Part shown: positions 10,172 through 19,192 of the stretch, piece by piece
How positions within the stretch are numbered: the first letter of the stretch is position 1
How the letters are laid out: each line of letters begins with the position of its first letter
Assembly: GCA_036245525.1 (NCBI GenBank)
Contig: BTPG01000001.1
Coordinates: 223,009,409-223,073,408 of the forward strand
DNA from: Semisulcospira habei
Taxonomy: Eukaryota > Mollusca > Gastropoda > Semisulcospiridae
DNA: 64,000 bases
Direction: 5' to 3'
Program-made: the position numbers and the translations under genes
Notes under the pieces: generated by a model
Seen by the model: only the letters and a program-made list of their open reading frames with translations
What the model was told of the DNA's origin: nothing
Databases searched by the model: none

Positions 10172-11092
10172 TTCTTCTCTGACAAATGCCCTCTGGGGTG
10201 CTGGGTCATACAGGTAATATATTGTTGCGTCTGGACCGGGAATTATTTTTTTTATATTGTGTACGGATGTTGACCAGATGGGGTCTGTTGCCCTGCGTCT
10301 GTCGTCGTTCTCAGCCTCCCCTGGCTGATATAAATATCTCACCTGTTTAGTAAACAAGCTTGTGTCTGGAGGTGGGGTTGGTCCTGTTTTTGGCTCTGTA
10401 ATTGTTTTCAATTTAATAGCATCAGCAGGTTTTGGGTGTCCTTCATTGTTCATTGCTTTTATCACATGTGGTAATCTCTTAACCCACTCAGTGTTACGGG
10501 TGTCATGCATGAGTTCCTTAGAATACTGGTAACTGAAAAGTCTTTCTGATAACTGTTTGTTAAAGTTCTCTACAATTGCCTGTGATCTGTGCACACCTGG
10601 AATGCCTCGTCTGACCAGTACACCATGCTTAGCAAATAACTGATTAACTGCACCTTTGAATTCTGATCCATCATCAACCTGCACTAGTCTGGGGTATCTT
10701 AAAGGGCCTCGACCATATATTTTTGTTAATGCTGTAGCAACTGTACTGGCTGTTTTGTCAGATATGGGTTCAGCGTCTTTGTACCTTGAAGCAATGTCTA
10801 CAACAGTTAATGCATATTTGTATCGTTTCTTTCTTATTGTGTCATGTGGTAGGAACAGGAGGTCCATTTGGTGTGTGTCATTTGGGGTAGTGTTCTCAAA
10901 ATGGGGCCTCGTTATCTTTCTTGGAGCAGGAAGATATATCTGCCAAATTGCTTGTCTCTGTAACCATTGCTTGACTTGATTGAGTGATATATCTCCGCCC
11001 ACAGCGGCATGTAATTTCTGAATAGCTGTTGCTCCTTTTCAATAGCCTGATGGAGAGTAATATATTTTCGATAGTTTATTTTCGGCTGCCAT
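10127..11092 (-). pseudogene. Polinton RVE-type integrase with a nonsense codon near the start
   Basis: The open part (11002-10127, 291 residues) shows a DDE integrase core: the first Asp in HQMDLLF, the second in VQVDDGSEF and the Glu in AIVENFNKQL. The C-terminal part (RAFVREELQII) resembles the small DNA-binding domain of Polinton integrases. The likely true start is ATG at 11092-11090, preceded by the element's AT-rich context. From there the frame meets TGA at 11041-11039 (codon 18) and then continues open through the HHCC-like N-terminal region into the core. This integrase would insert linear element DNA with 6-bp duplications; this copy cannot make the full-length protein unless initiation occurs downstream. 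Its start overlaps the end of the 144-aa gene by 17 bp. Confidence 0.9.
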
Positions 11093-11510
11093 TTTTTCTA
11101 GCAATGAAAACTCCTGTAAAATAAACAAATGTCATTCCCACTAGAACAAAGATTATCTCTCCATTTCTTTGTTGTGTGCTTGGTTTGTAATAGTCACTTA
11201 GTTTCGGTTTCGGGATAGACATGTCTTCACCTGTGACAAGATAGTATTCCCTGATTGCTTCGTCTGTATTTGAAAACGTGTGTTGTGCGTGGCCTTCAAG
11301 CCTGAGTTTTTCATTGATGAAATCAAGTTTTTCAATTCTATTCTTCTCATAATCCTGTTGGGCTTGAGCAAGTTTTTCAGATGCTTCATTGTGACGTTTC
11401 ATTTCTTCCGCTGATTCCTCTCTACCCATTTTAGAAAAGAGATAATTAGAGCCACTGAAAGCCAATGCATTAACAACTGCCCCACCAATCATAATAGCTA
11501 TCGTCGCCAT
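11076..11510 (-). CDS. Polinton 144-aa protein with two membrane segments flanking a coiled coil
   Basis: The N-terminal hydrophobic stretch (residues ~3-22, IAIMIGGAVVNALAF) is followed by a highly charged helical region (~30-75), a Pro/Lys linker (PKPKLSDYYKP), a second membrane helix (~118-137, IIFVLVGMTFVYFTGVF) and a short basic tail. The ATG follows AAATAAAAATAAT. The gene is co-directional with the 76-aa gene upstream (11 bp gap) and with the integrase downstream (17 bp overlap). Similar small two-helix proteins occur near the integrase in animal Polintons, but their function is not established. The frame is intact. Confidence 0.7.
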   Translation of the reverse strand: MATIAIMIGGAVVNALAFSGSNYLFSKMGREESAEEMKRHNEASEKLAQAQQDYEKNRIEKLDFINEKLRLEGHAQHTFSNTDEAIREYYLVTGEDMSIPKPKLSDYYKPSTQQRNGEIIFVLVGMTFVYFTGVFIARKNGSRK

Positions 11511-11521
11511 ATTATTTTTAT

Positions 11522-11752
11522 TTACATAGAAACATTTTCGGGAATAATTCCCTGCTTGACAAGAAAATCTTTTGTCGCAATAGACGCTGTGACAACTACA
11601 ATTAGCTTAGCACTGTCTTCGAAATCAAGTCTACTCAAGTCTGCTGATTTCATTTTGAGTAGACTTTTTCCTAGCATAGAATAAGCTACTGCTAGTCCAC
11701 TTATCACGGCAGAGTGATAGACAAGGTTCATCAAGTTCTTTGTGTCATTCAT
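11522..11752 (-). CDS. Polinton 76-aa hydrophobic protein
   Basis: It starts MNDTKNLMNLVYHS. The first membrane-like segment lies at residues ~13-30 (SAVISGLAVAYSMLG) and a second at ~49-62 (AKLIVVVTASIATKD). It is small, intact and co-directional with the 144-aa gene. No catalytic motif is visible. The function is unknown; conservation of small membrane proteins beside Polinton integrases makes it likely to be real rather than spurious. Confidence 0.6.
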   Translation of the reverse strand: MNDTKNLMNLVYHSAVISGLAVAYSMLGKSLLKMKSADLSRLDFEDSAKLIVVVTASIATKDFLVKQGIIPENVSM

Positions 11753-11791
11753 TTCTTAGGCAAGAAAAATTAAAATAATATTTTTATTTAC

Positions 11792-11950
11792 TGCATATAA
11801 AATGGGTCAACGGCTTTGGGTGTTACTGGTAATGTGGCGACTTCTGGTTTTGTTTTTGGAGTGTCTGATTTTCTGAGTGTTTGTCAGTTGACATAAGCAC
11901 AGACCTAAACCAGCAAGGGTAAAAGGTATTATGATTACTGTCTTTATGAC
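11792..11950 (-). pseudogene. Remnant of a further small Polinton membrane protein
   Basis: One minus-strand frame encodes a hydrophobic stretch (TVIIIPFTLAGLGL). Another frame immediately downstream encodes a Pro/Lys-rich tail ending PKAVDPFYMQ before TAA, followed by ATAAAAAT as at other gene borders. The two fragments would make one small membrane protein, but they are in different frames and no ATG precedes the first. It is probably a decayed last gene of the element. Confidence is limited by the short length. Confidence 0.35.
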
Positions 11951-12479
11951 GGGCCTCTCTCTGTGTGAGGTGGAAAGAGAGAGAGCTATTGTGTGTGTCC
12001 GAGGTATTTCCGTGTGTCTGTACATGTGTGTGTGTACATATGTGCGTGTGTGTGCGCGTGTACATATGTGTGCGCGCGTGTGTGTGTGTGTGCGCGCGTG
12101 TGCGTGCGTGTGCGTGCGTGCGTGCGTGCGTGCGTGTGACTGAGGGTTCTTGCAACTTCTCGCCGCAACTGAAAATCAACAACACACATACAGAAACCCC
12201 CAGCTCACAAAACTTGCTCGACAAGTCTGGTCGGGTAGCATAAGACTCGTCAGGCTTGTTCCGCATTTAGACATAACATTTTGGAAAGACCAAGATCGAT
12301 TTTAGGATCAGGTTTTGCCGGATCGGACTTATTCTTGCCGGTTAGTGTTTGAAAGTGACCGGTTGTTTTTTTTATAATTTATTCATTGGACTATTAGCCG
12401 GTTGAGATGTATGACGTCAGCTCTGTAAACCGGATAGTTGTTTATGCGTGTCTGTGTTGTTTGAGTGATAGTGTGTCTG

Positions 12480-12525
<46 letters not shown>

Positions 12526-13530
12526 GTGGGTGGGGGTGGGGGGTGGGGGGGGGTGGGGGGGGGGGGGGGTGGGGGGGTGGGGGTGTCTTGAGGATCTGTT
12601 GTATATGTACTCAGTCGGGTGTATAAAGCAAGGTATGATTTTCTGAGGTGCGTCTCTTTTCAGCTTTTACAGTCATGTACACGGCCTAACCGAACAGGGC
12701 GTGAAATTCAATAAGAGTTATTATCCTTTCACGGGCTGGTGGGTTTCAGTGGCTCGCGTCTCGGTGCAGACAGGTGTTTATGACTCACTGTAGGCAAACA
12801 GTCTAAGCTTTTTCATGTTACTGTGCACCACGCATGCAAGGGCCCATGTGTAACATAGCTGAAATTGTATAGACCACAACAGCATACTGAGTGTGTGTGG
12901 CAGACATGGTCTACCAGCTCTGTCAGGCGTGTGATTGTCATGGGATATTACCCTTGTGAAAATGATGTGTACCTGTGTTGCAAGGTTTGCACTTAATGTT
13001 TTTGTTTATACATGTTTTATGTTAGTATGTATATATGTATGTACGTACGTGCGTGTGCATGTGCGTGTGTTTATGTGTTGGTATGTGTGTGTATGTATGC
13101 CTGTGTATATAACTTGTATGACAATCTGGCACTGCCCTTGAATTATCTTGGTTTGCAACTGGCGTGTCTGTGCTTGTGCGTGTGCACGTATATTTGACTG
13201 TTATGTTTCAGAGTCGTGCTTAAACAGAGCCAATTGTATATACAGAGCCAAGTGTTTGCACTGAGCGGTCCCCCCCTGCACAACACAATTCTATAGGCCT
13301 TTTGACGCGTGACGTGTGAATGGCGCTGTGAAAGCTTTTACCCAACTCATTGAAAGAGGGTTTGGCATTGAGTCTTGACATGCGTGAACTGAAATGATAT
13401 GTGTGGGACATAGCATGTGAGTTTTTCGGAAATCGACTCTAGCAGTATTGAGAGAAACGGTCATGTAAAAGTTAATGACCGTAATTAGTAATTAATTAAG
13501 GACATTAGGTGTTGACAGAGACAATAGTTA
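11951..13530. other. Intronic host DNA with GT-rich microsatellites
   Basis: There is no supportable gene. (GT)n/(GCGT)n tracts lie at about 12003-12136, 12469-12524 and 13022-13175. A G-rich (GGGGGT)-type tract lies at 12524-12586. Cys/Val-rich open frames across these tracts come from the repeats. The Polinton's right terminus must lie near the start of this stretch. Confidence 0.6.
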
Positions 13531-13721
13531 TAGAGAGAGAACAATAGAGTCCCGAAAGATAATCAGATCAATAAGGCCGCATCAGTCATGCTCATCACTT
13601 TTTAAAAATCAAAGGGTTGATTCAGAATTAACGGGGGTAAAATTGGGGCCAAAAATATGATATTAAAAAATGATGTAAATTAATGACTGATGTCTTTCGG
13701 GACTCTATTGTTCTCTCTCTA
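13531..13721. mobile_element. Short inverted-repeat element (MITE-like) next to a POLRMT exon
   Basis: Perfect 29-bp inverted repeats (13531-13559 and 13693-13721, starting TAGAGAGAGAACAATAGAG) enclose about 133 bp of AT-rich DNA. A further 10-bp inner inverted repeat (CATCAGTCAT at ~13580 and its complement at ~13683) lies inside. No coding capacity is present. The outer TA at both ends could be a TA duplication as for mariner-type MITEs, but because the ends are themselves palindromic this is not proof. The right end stops eight bases from the exon at 13729. Confidence 0.5.
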
Positions 13722-13728
13722 GGCGTGC

Positions 13729-13840
13729 CTTTTTTTGAATCCAGTGAGGTTGATGAGGTGGATCTTCATCCAGTCCAGTCCCTTGGGACCCAGTGGCTTC
13801 CCTTTGGCAAACAGCAGAACACTGCGAGTGATGTCACTTC
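13729..13840 (-). CDS. POLRMT: POLRMT exon (LFAKGKPLGPKGLDW segment)
   Basis: The 112-bp exon encodes the stretch from the end of FNHLG into SDITRSVLLFAKGKPLG and KIHLINLTGFKK. This is a highly conserved segment of T7-like mitochondrial RNA polymerases; phage enzymes have a comparable LKIH element. The acceptor is TTGATAG at 13841-13842. Joining to the previous exon completes a Gly codon in phase. No GT donor is present where homology ends: the sequence reads AAAG|GCACGC, so a non-canonical GC donor at 13728-13727 is the best fit, leaving two bases of an Arg codon. The catalytic aspartate exons that should follow are not in this window. Confidence 0.88.
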
Positions 13841-14233
13841 CTATCAAGCAAGAAAAATGTATATCTTAATCTTATTGATAAAGCATACTCATGAAAACAT
13901 GCTAGTTCTTACAGTTTAAACCGCTTGACTGCTGCTCCCGATACCGTTCAGTGGAAACCATGCGTACCTACATGTCTTTTCTGTCAAACGGTATTGTCAG
14001 AAGCAGCCAAAGAGTTAACTCATAGACTTAAAAATCTCACCGCGTAGCTTTGAGTACCCCTGAATTCACTTGTGAAATGTCCATACATTAACATCTGTTC
14101 ACAGGCAAAGCAAATTTTCACCCCCTTGAGTACTACTGACAATACTGCTGGGCAGAAATGATGCGTAACTCCATGTATTTTCTGCTGAGCCATAGCATCA
14201 GTAGTAGTCAAGGGGTTAATGTGCAATACTGAC
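13841..14233 (-). repeat. Short POLRMT intron holding two related hairpin repeats
   Basis: The 393-bp intron contains two diverged copies of a palindromic element. The first is at about 13925-14009 (arms around GATACCGTT...AACGGTATT), the second at about 14123-14216 (arms CCCCTTGAG.ACTACTGA and its complement). Both share an inner TGCGTA.CT.CATGT loop side. No other feature is visible. Confidence 0.6.
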
Positions 14234-14318
14234 CCAGATGGTTGAAGTGAGGGGGACAGGGGTAGGTGCGACCTCGGAAATCCAAGTTGTGGGGGAACCA
14301 CAGCACTTCATCCCGCAA
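14234..14318 (-). CDS. POLRMT: POLRMT exon with the [14 protein letters not shown] motif
   Basis: The 85-bp exon encodes [20 protein letters not shown] followed by CPPHFNHL. The DFRGR core corresponds to the conserved DxxGR motif of single-subunit RNA polymerases (mitochondrial and T7-type), which contacts the RNA-DNA hybrid and marks the start of the polymerase active domain. The acceptor CTCTGTTTCAG ends at 14319 and the donor is GTCAGT at 14233. Phase agrees with the exons on both sides (0 in, 1 out). The preceding intron is about 31.3 kb because of nested transposons, and a DIRS element begins only ~36 bp upstream of this exon. Confidence 0.95.
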
Positions 14319-14354
14319 CTGAAACAGAGAAAGAAGAATGTGAACTCATTAAAT

Positions 14355-14700
14355 AAATATGTATTTTTCTCTAAAATGTATTTTTCGAAAAATACTTACC
14401 GATGGCATTACTATGTGGAATATACCCCTTAATTTACCCGATTTCAGCCTAAGACCCTTTGTGTGTACCTACACGATAAGGGCCGTAACTCAGAGAGTTG
14501 TATCCAAGTGACCGGGTAGTCTCCCCTCCCTCCATCCAGTCACGTGAGCCGTGTATACCCGCCAGTCTTACACTTAGCGTAGTGGTGGCAAGCGGGGTAG
14601 GTGGGAGGGTCCTCCAAGTAATGCCATCGGTAAGTATTTTTCGAAAAAATACATTTTAGAGAAAAATACACTTGTTTCCTCAAAACCCCGTAACGGCAGA
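14355..14700. repeat. Left terminal block of DIRS A (palindromic terminus and internal complementary region)
   Basis: The outer arm (ATGTATTTTTCTCTAAAATG...CGAAAAATACTTACCGATGG, 14359-14406) recurs inverted at 14625-14670. The inner copy continues into CTTGTTTCCTC, the reverse complement of the element's right end. The core GTATTTTTCGAAAAATAC is a near-perfect palindrome. GGTAAGT occurs on the minus strand at 14400 and on the plus strand at ~14630. Confidence 0.8.
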
Positions 14701-14739
14701 AAGCTTAGCTTCGAGGGGCAACCTCCCAATGATTTCACC

Positions 14740-16000
14740 TAAGAGGGAGTGTTGCTCTGCCAAGAGGTCTCCGACAAGGGCCAGACTGTCTCATTGGCCA
14801 GAGAGGTCTCGGAGATAGAAGCGGGCGAAGGTGGTCTCTGTTCGCCACCCAACCGCTGCGACGAAGTCTCCGCATGCGCAGATGCGGTTGAACGCGACGC
14901 TGGTGGCGACCGCTCTGACTTCCTGAGCCTGAGTCCGCATTCTCTTGCACCCTATGGGGAGATACCTTTATCAGCGGCGCAGAAGGTCCATCGCAACCCG
15001 GACGATATCGTCTGTGTGAAAATCTCAGCTCGGCCTGGGGCCAAGAGCAGGAAGAGGCGGGAGCGACCTCTAATGTGGGGCTTCACTCTGCGCAGGTAGA
15101 CTTTAAGCTCGGACCGGGTCCTGCAGCCGTGATGTCTGGGACCGGCCGAACCCTGTAATGGGCGAAGACTCAACGCCCGGGGCGCCGCTGCAGGGAGACT
15201 ATTCCTGGCCCAGAAGGAAGGATTGGTCAGAAGGAGCACCGATCTGTCAGTCCTGAACTGCATGCAGGCTGGGTCCGCCGACAGGGCATGCAGCTCGCTC
15301 ACTCTGGCCGCTGTGGCGCGGGCCATGAGGAAGCAGGCCTTCCTAGTCACGTCCGTGAGGCAGGCGAAGGGAAGCAGCTCGACCGCCTGGAGTTCAACCA
15401 GGTCAACACCCAGATCCTCGCTTCCGAGTGCTCTGTCTCTTGGCCACTCCTTGCGAAGGGCCATGCGAGACTGGTAGTTGTTTCTTGGTCGCTCCTTGCA
15501 AAGGACCATGCAAGATGGGGTCGACTCTCCCAGCGAGGGATGAGAGAACGAGTGACTGGGCGCAGGAGGTCGAAGTAGGACATCACTCCGAGAGGTCCTT
15601 GCACACTCCTGGGCCTGGTAGGCCTAAGTGCTGAAACGTGTCTGCCACCATCGAGGTAACCATGGATGGAGACCGGGGCCCAGATCTGCACACTAAGCAG
15701 CCAGAAGAAGAACTCAGCCAGCTGAGGCGTGGTCAGAGCCAGGGGGAGAGGCGCTGGGACTCGCACCATGACAGTAAGACCCAACTCCTACGTCCACCCG
15801 GAGGATGGATGGTCTGTGGGCTGCCGTGGTCGCCCCCTCGCGCTGTGAGGGCTTGCCGCACAACCTCCAGGCGTGGCGCAGAAGTGTTCCTGGGCAAGGG
15901 TGGAAGAGATTCCGCCTGCGCTGCTTTAGCATCGTACGAGGCGTGGGGAGCCGGAGAGGAGGGTCGGTGGCGAGGCTCAAGATCTGTTGTCCAAGACCTG
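14740..16000 (-). pseudogene. Tyrosine recombinase remnant of DIRS A
   Basis: Minus-strand fragments in several frames match the recombinase of DIRS B. They show a core-binding region (LEVVRQALTARG near 15850) and the first catalytic-Arg region ARATAARVSELHALS (near 15310), followed by LRPLQGS and VYLRRVKPHIRGRSRLFL. The distal HxxR and Tyr region lies toward 14750 and is badly degraded. It would have integrated circular element DNA; this copy is inactive. Confidence 0.75.
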
Positions 16001-17790
16001 TTCCAACTGAACGGTGCGATGAGCAGTATGACCGTGTTGCGTCCCCGAAGCTTGAGCAGTGCCTTGGGCACTAGCACCGAGGGAGGATAAGTATAGGCCA
16101 CGAGGCCCTCCCAGGAGACTGACAGTGTGTCCACCGCCCACGCGAGGGGGTCCTGGAGGGGGAGACAAATAGCGGGGGCTGCTTGTTCCATCTGGTGGAG
16201 AACAGGTCGATCAAGGGCGTCTCCCAATGAGCAGAGATCATACGGAAGATGTCCGGCCAGAGGGACCACTCGGTGTGGAGGAGCTGTCCTCGACGCGAGA
16301 GGCAGTCCGCGAGAACATTTAGACAACCGGGATGTGTCGTGCTCCGAGCGCACTCCCGCGATCCCCGCTCCACAGGAAGCCCTGGTAAGTAGCATGCAGA
16401 GAGTTGGAGACCGAGTGCCGCCTTGCTTCCGAATATAGGCTACCACCATGACATTGTTGGGCATGGTCAGGATTCCCAGGCCGCAGAGCCACGGTTCCCG
16501 GTGGATGAGTGCCAACCACACCACCATCAACTCCAGATCGATGATATGTTGGTCTTGAAGGTCCAACGACCACCGGCCCGAGACGGTGCTGAATTCTGGC
16601 AGTAATTGAGCCCCCCAGCCGTAGAGACTCGCATCTGTGCAAATGGAGAATTAGGCGAAGAGGTGGAGAGAGGGACTCCTGTCACCAACCAACGGAGCAG
16701 GTGCGGCCGGATCAGCAGCGAGACTGGGATCGAGGTTGAGAGATCTCCCGAGGATGGACGCCCATGGAGCAGCACAAGCAGCTGTAGCGGTCGAGCGTAA
16801 GCCTGCCGAGGTAACAGATCCGCCGCTGCGCTGATTAGACCCCGGGCTGGAGCCAGGTCCTGGCCGGGACCGCGTCCGCTAGGGAGACTTGCCTTGCAAG
16901 GTCGCCAGCTTCTGGATCCGAGTCTCTGGTAGACGTATCCTGTTGAGATCGGTCAGAACTCCATGCCCAGGTGGACACACCGGCGAGACGGCACCAGGTC
17001 CGACTTTCCCTCGTTGAGGAAGAACCCGAGTCGGCAAAGAAGCGCTAGGCGAGTATCCCCGTTCACCTCTAGCGTGGCCGCGTCCCGAGTCCTGAGGAGC
17101 AGGTCGTCAAGATAGTTGGAGGTAGGGCTCGAGGAATCCTGCCTGGCTGTGGCGACTATGGCGTCCACAATCCACGTACGACCCAAGGGCTGAGGTTGAG
17201 ACTGAAGAGTAGGGCCCGAAACCGAAAAACGACCCTGTGAAGGTGAATCATAGGTAACGCCAAGAGGTCGGGTGCAAGGGAACGTGCAGGTATGCGTCGG
17301 AAGGGCATGACTGACCGCATAGTCCAAGGTTGTACCGAAGCTCATAAGGCAAAGCCGTTCCACGCCAGGAGGGGCGACAACCACTTGCTCAGGGCCGAGA
17401 GGTCGATGACCAGTCGCCACTTGCCGCCGGGCTTTGGTGCCACAAAGAGCCGACTGTAGAACGCCGGTGGATCCTGTCGAGCTACTACAACCGTGGCAGC
17501 CTACTGGAGCAGTGGGGTGATCTCCCCCCGAAGAGAATTGCCTAGCACTGGTCGATCGGTACGCACTTCCAGAGCAGCAAGCGATCCGCGGGCCGGGATC
17601 TGCAACGAGACCTGAAGCCATGCCGAGAACGAGCTGAGAATCCCCGGGTCTTCCCGCAGCAGGGAACGCCACTCGTCGCTGTGCCTTGCTAGCCTCACGC
17701 CGACTGGAGACCCTGCAGGGAACGGCAGGGGTGAAGTGGGGAGCAGTCACTATCCTGGCCCAGGAATGCCTGGGAGCCAAGGCCCTGAGG
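16000..17790 (-). pseudogene. Reverse transcriptase/RNase H remnant of DIRS A
   Basis: The RT active-site YLDD is preserved (SSSPTSNYLDDLLLRTRD, near 17115), followed by LGFFLNEGKSDL and the conserved LGMEF end. The RNase H portion shows VVAYIRKQGGTRSP (near 16430) and the DPLAWAVDTLS segment (near 16130) that usually follows RNase H in DIRS elements. Multiple frameshifts divide the region. The first part of the frame is cut off at 17803 by the LINE insertion. Confidence 0.8.
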
Positions 17791-17912
17791 GAGCGGGCAC
17801 GACCAGAAGTCGGGTTAGTTAGTTAGTTATTTGGGTTTAACGCCGAGCAGGCAAAATGTCGACCGACTCTCAAAAAGGTAAAAATAATAGAAACATCATA
17901 GTCTATAAACGC

Positions 17913-18738
17913 TCAAATCTTATTAAAAATATGGCACTCTCTCAGAAAACTGAAGATCTTGTCCGGGGGCACATCCCGGAACAAAACCTTCAAGGAGTCT
18001 GCTATGAAATGTTTATACCTTGTGTCAATTAGATCAGCACAAGACAACAAAAAGTGTTGAACAGAGTACTGCTCGTCGCAGGCATAACACCATGGACGCT
18101 CCTCCTGTTTTAGTAAATAAGAGTGCGTGACATACGTATCCCCGATGTGGAGCCGAGCAAGGACAGTCTCCTCACGGCGGCTGCCGCAGCGATAAGATAG
18201 ACTGTCGAACAACTTAGGAAGGGCTTCATGCAGCTTGTTAGCTTCCTCTTTGTCCCACTCGGACTGCCACTCACGGGCTATGTACGCATTAACCACATGT
18301 CTAAAATCACTATAAACAGTCTGTGTGTCAGGGACAGGGTCGTTGCGGGCATCGTTGGCAGCAGAATCTGCGATCCTGTTGCCTTCGATGCCCACATGCC
18401 CTGGGACCCAAATAAAAATGATGTCATAATATTCCTTCATCAAGTCTGCGTAGAGCTCTCTGATCTGCACCAGCAGTGGGTGGTCATTTCCCGTGCCCTG
18501 AAGGGCCTGCAGGGCAGAAAGAGAGTCAGACAGAATCAGGAAGTTCCTTTCTCTAGATCGATAAGCATGCCTAAGTGCCAGCAGAACCGCCTGCAGTTCT
18601 GCACTAAATACAGATGAGTGGTCTGGGAGGCGGTGCTTAAATGGGCGTCTAGGATGGCGAGAGGACACTGCGGCCGCAGCCACTCTCCCATCCTCAGACT
18701 TTTACCCATCCGTATAGATACAACAATAGCCAGGAAAA
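17913..18738 (-). pseudogene. LINE RNase H and C-terminal region
   Basis: The open stretch 18683-17913 encodes an RNase H with the Glu in FSAELQAVLLAL, the Asp in ILSDSLSALQAL and a final Asp in GNRIADSAAN, preceded by the conserved WVPGHVGIEGN. The first Asp (TDGS) has been altered by a change near 18700. It then gives the cysteine-containing C-terminal tail (CYACDEQYSVQHFLLSCADL) typical of I/Jockey-group LINEs. It is cut upstream by DIRS B. Confidence 0.85.
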
Positions 18739-19096
18739 TTCATTTTTCTCTAAAAGGTATTTTTTCGAAAAATACTTACCGATGACATGACTTTATGGAA
18801 ATGTCTACTACTAGCTCAATTTTAGCCTACTCACCCGTTGTGTGCCCACACAACCCGGGAGGCACTCGGGGAACCCCCCCTAGAGGGGCCGAGAGTTGTC
18901 TCCCGTTTCCCGCCTTACCGGCTCCGGTCACGAGACCGGCCAGTTTTTTGTGATACTTCGCTCGAAAGCGGCAAGCGGGGCAGGAGGGAGGGTCCTCCGA
19001 GTCATGTCATCGGTAAGTATTTTTCGAAAAAATACCTTTTAGAGAAAAATGAATTTGTTTCCTCAAAAACATTACCGATGACATGACTTTATGGAA
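18736..19096. repeat. Left terminal block of DIRS B
   Basis: The outer arm TTCATTTTTCTCTAAAAGG...GAAAAATACTTACCGATGACATGAC (18739-18788) is repeated inverted at 19007-19053. The following 19047-19067 segment is the exact reverse complement of the circle junction formed by joining the right end (GGAAACAAA) to the left end (TTCATTTTTCTC). The segment 19056-19096 is the exact complement of the right terminus 24953-24993. This is the internal complementary region expected for DIRS replication. Confidence 0.85.
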
Positions 19097-19192
19097 GAAT
19101 TGCGATGAGGAGGAGGGTGCCGCGCAACTCTTAATGGTAACAGCGCCGTCCTCCCAGTCGCAACCTCCCGACAATTTTAGCGAAGTGCATAC

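Larger units (their letters stand above)
1..11950. mobile_element. Polinton/Maverick (adintovirus-like) element, right part; left end outside the window
   Basis: Family A (protein-primed-type) DNA polymerase B, retroviral-type integrase, A32-like packaging ATPase and a double-jelly-roll-type major capsid protein occur together in AT-rich DNA. That combination defines Polintons/Mavericks and the related adintoviruses. Genes are packed on both strands with gaps of tens of bases, unlike the surrounding GC-rich retroelements. No adenain-like protease is visible, so it may lie left of the window. The right limit is uncertain: the last plausible element-derived reading frame ends near 11950 and no terminal inverted repeat can be matched because the left terminus is missing. 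The element sits in the POLRMT intron downstream of the exon at 13729-13840. It is inactivated by two TGA codons, one retroposon and at least one probable frameshift, but most reading frames are still open, suggesting fairly recent decay. Confidence 0.9.

Noticed and set aside
5306..11041. TGA recoding (alternative code or selenocysteine) in ATPase and integrase
   Set aside because: Other genes in the same element use TGA or TAA normally as stops or lack it, no SECIS-like element is evident, and Walker A does not tolerate it. Point nonsense mutations are simpler.
11931..12590. Cys/Val/Arg-rich open frames on both strands
   Set aside because: They translate (GT)n, (GCGT)n and G-rich microsatellites; no start context, homology or exon structure.
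14735..16800. Many overlapping 60-280 codon frames on both strands
   Set aside because: GC-rich decayed DIRS sequence has few stops in any frame; only the minus-strand fragments match recombinase and RT motifs.
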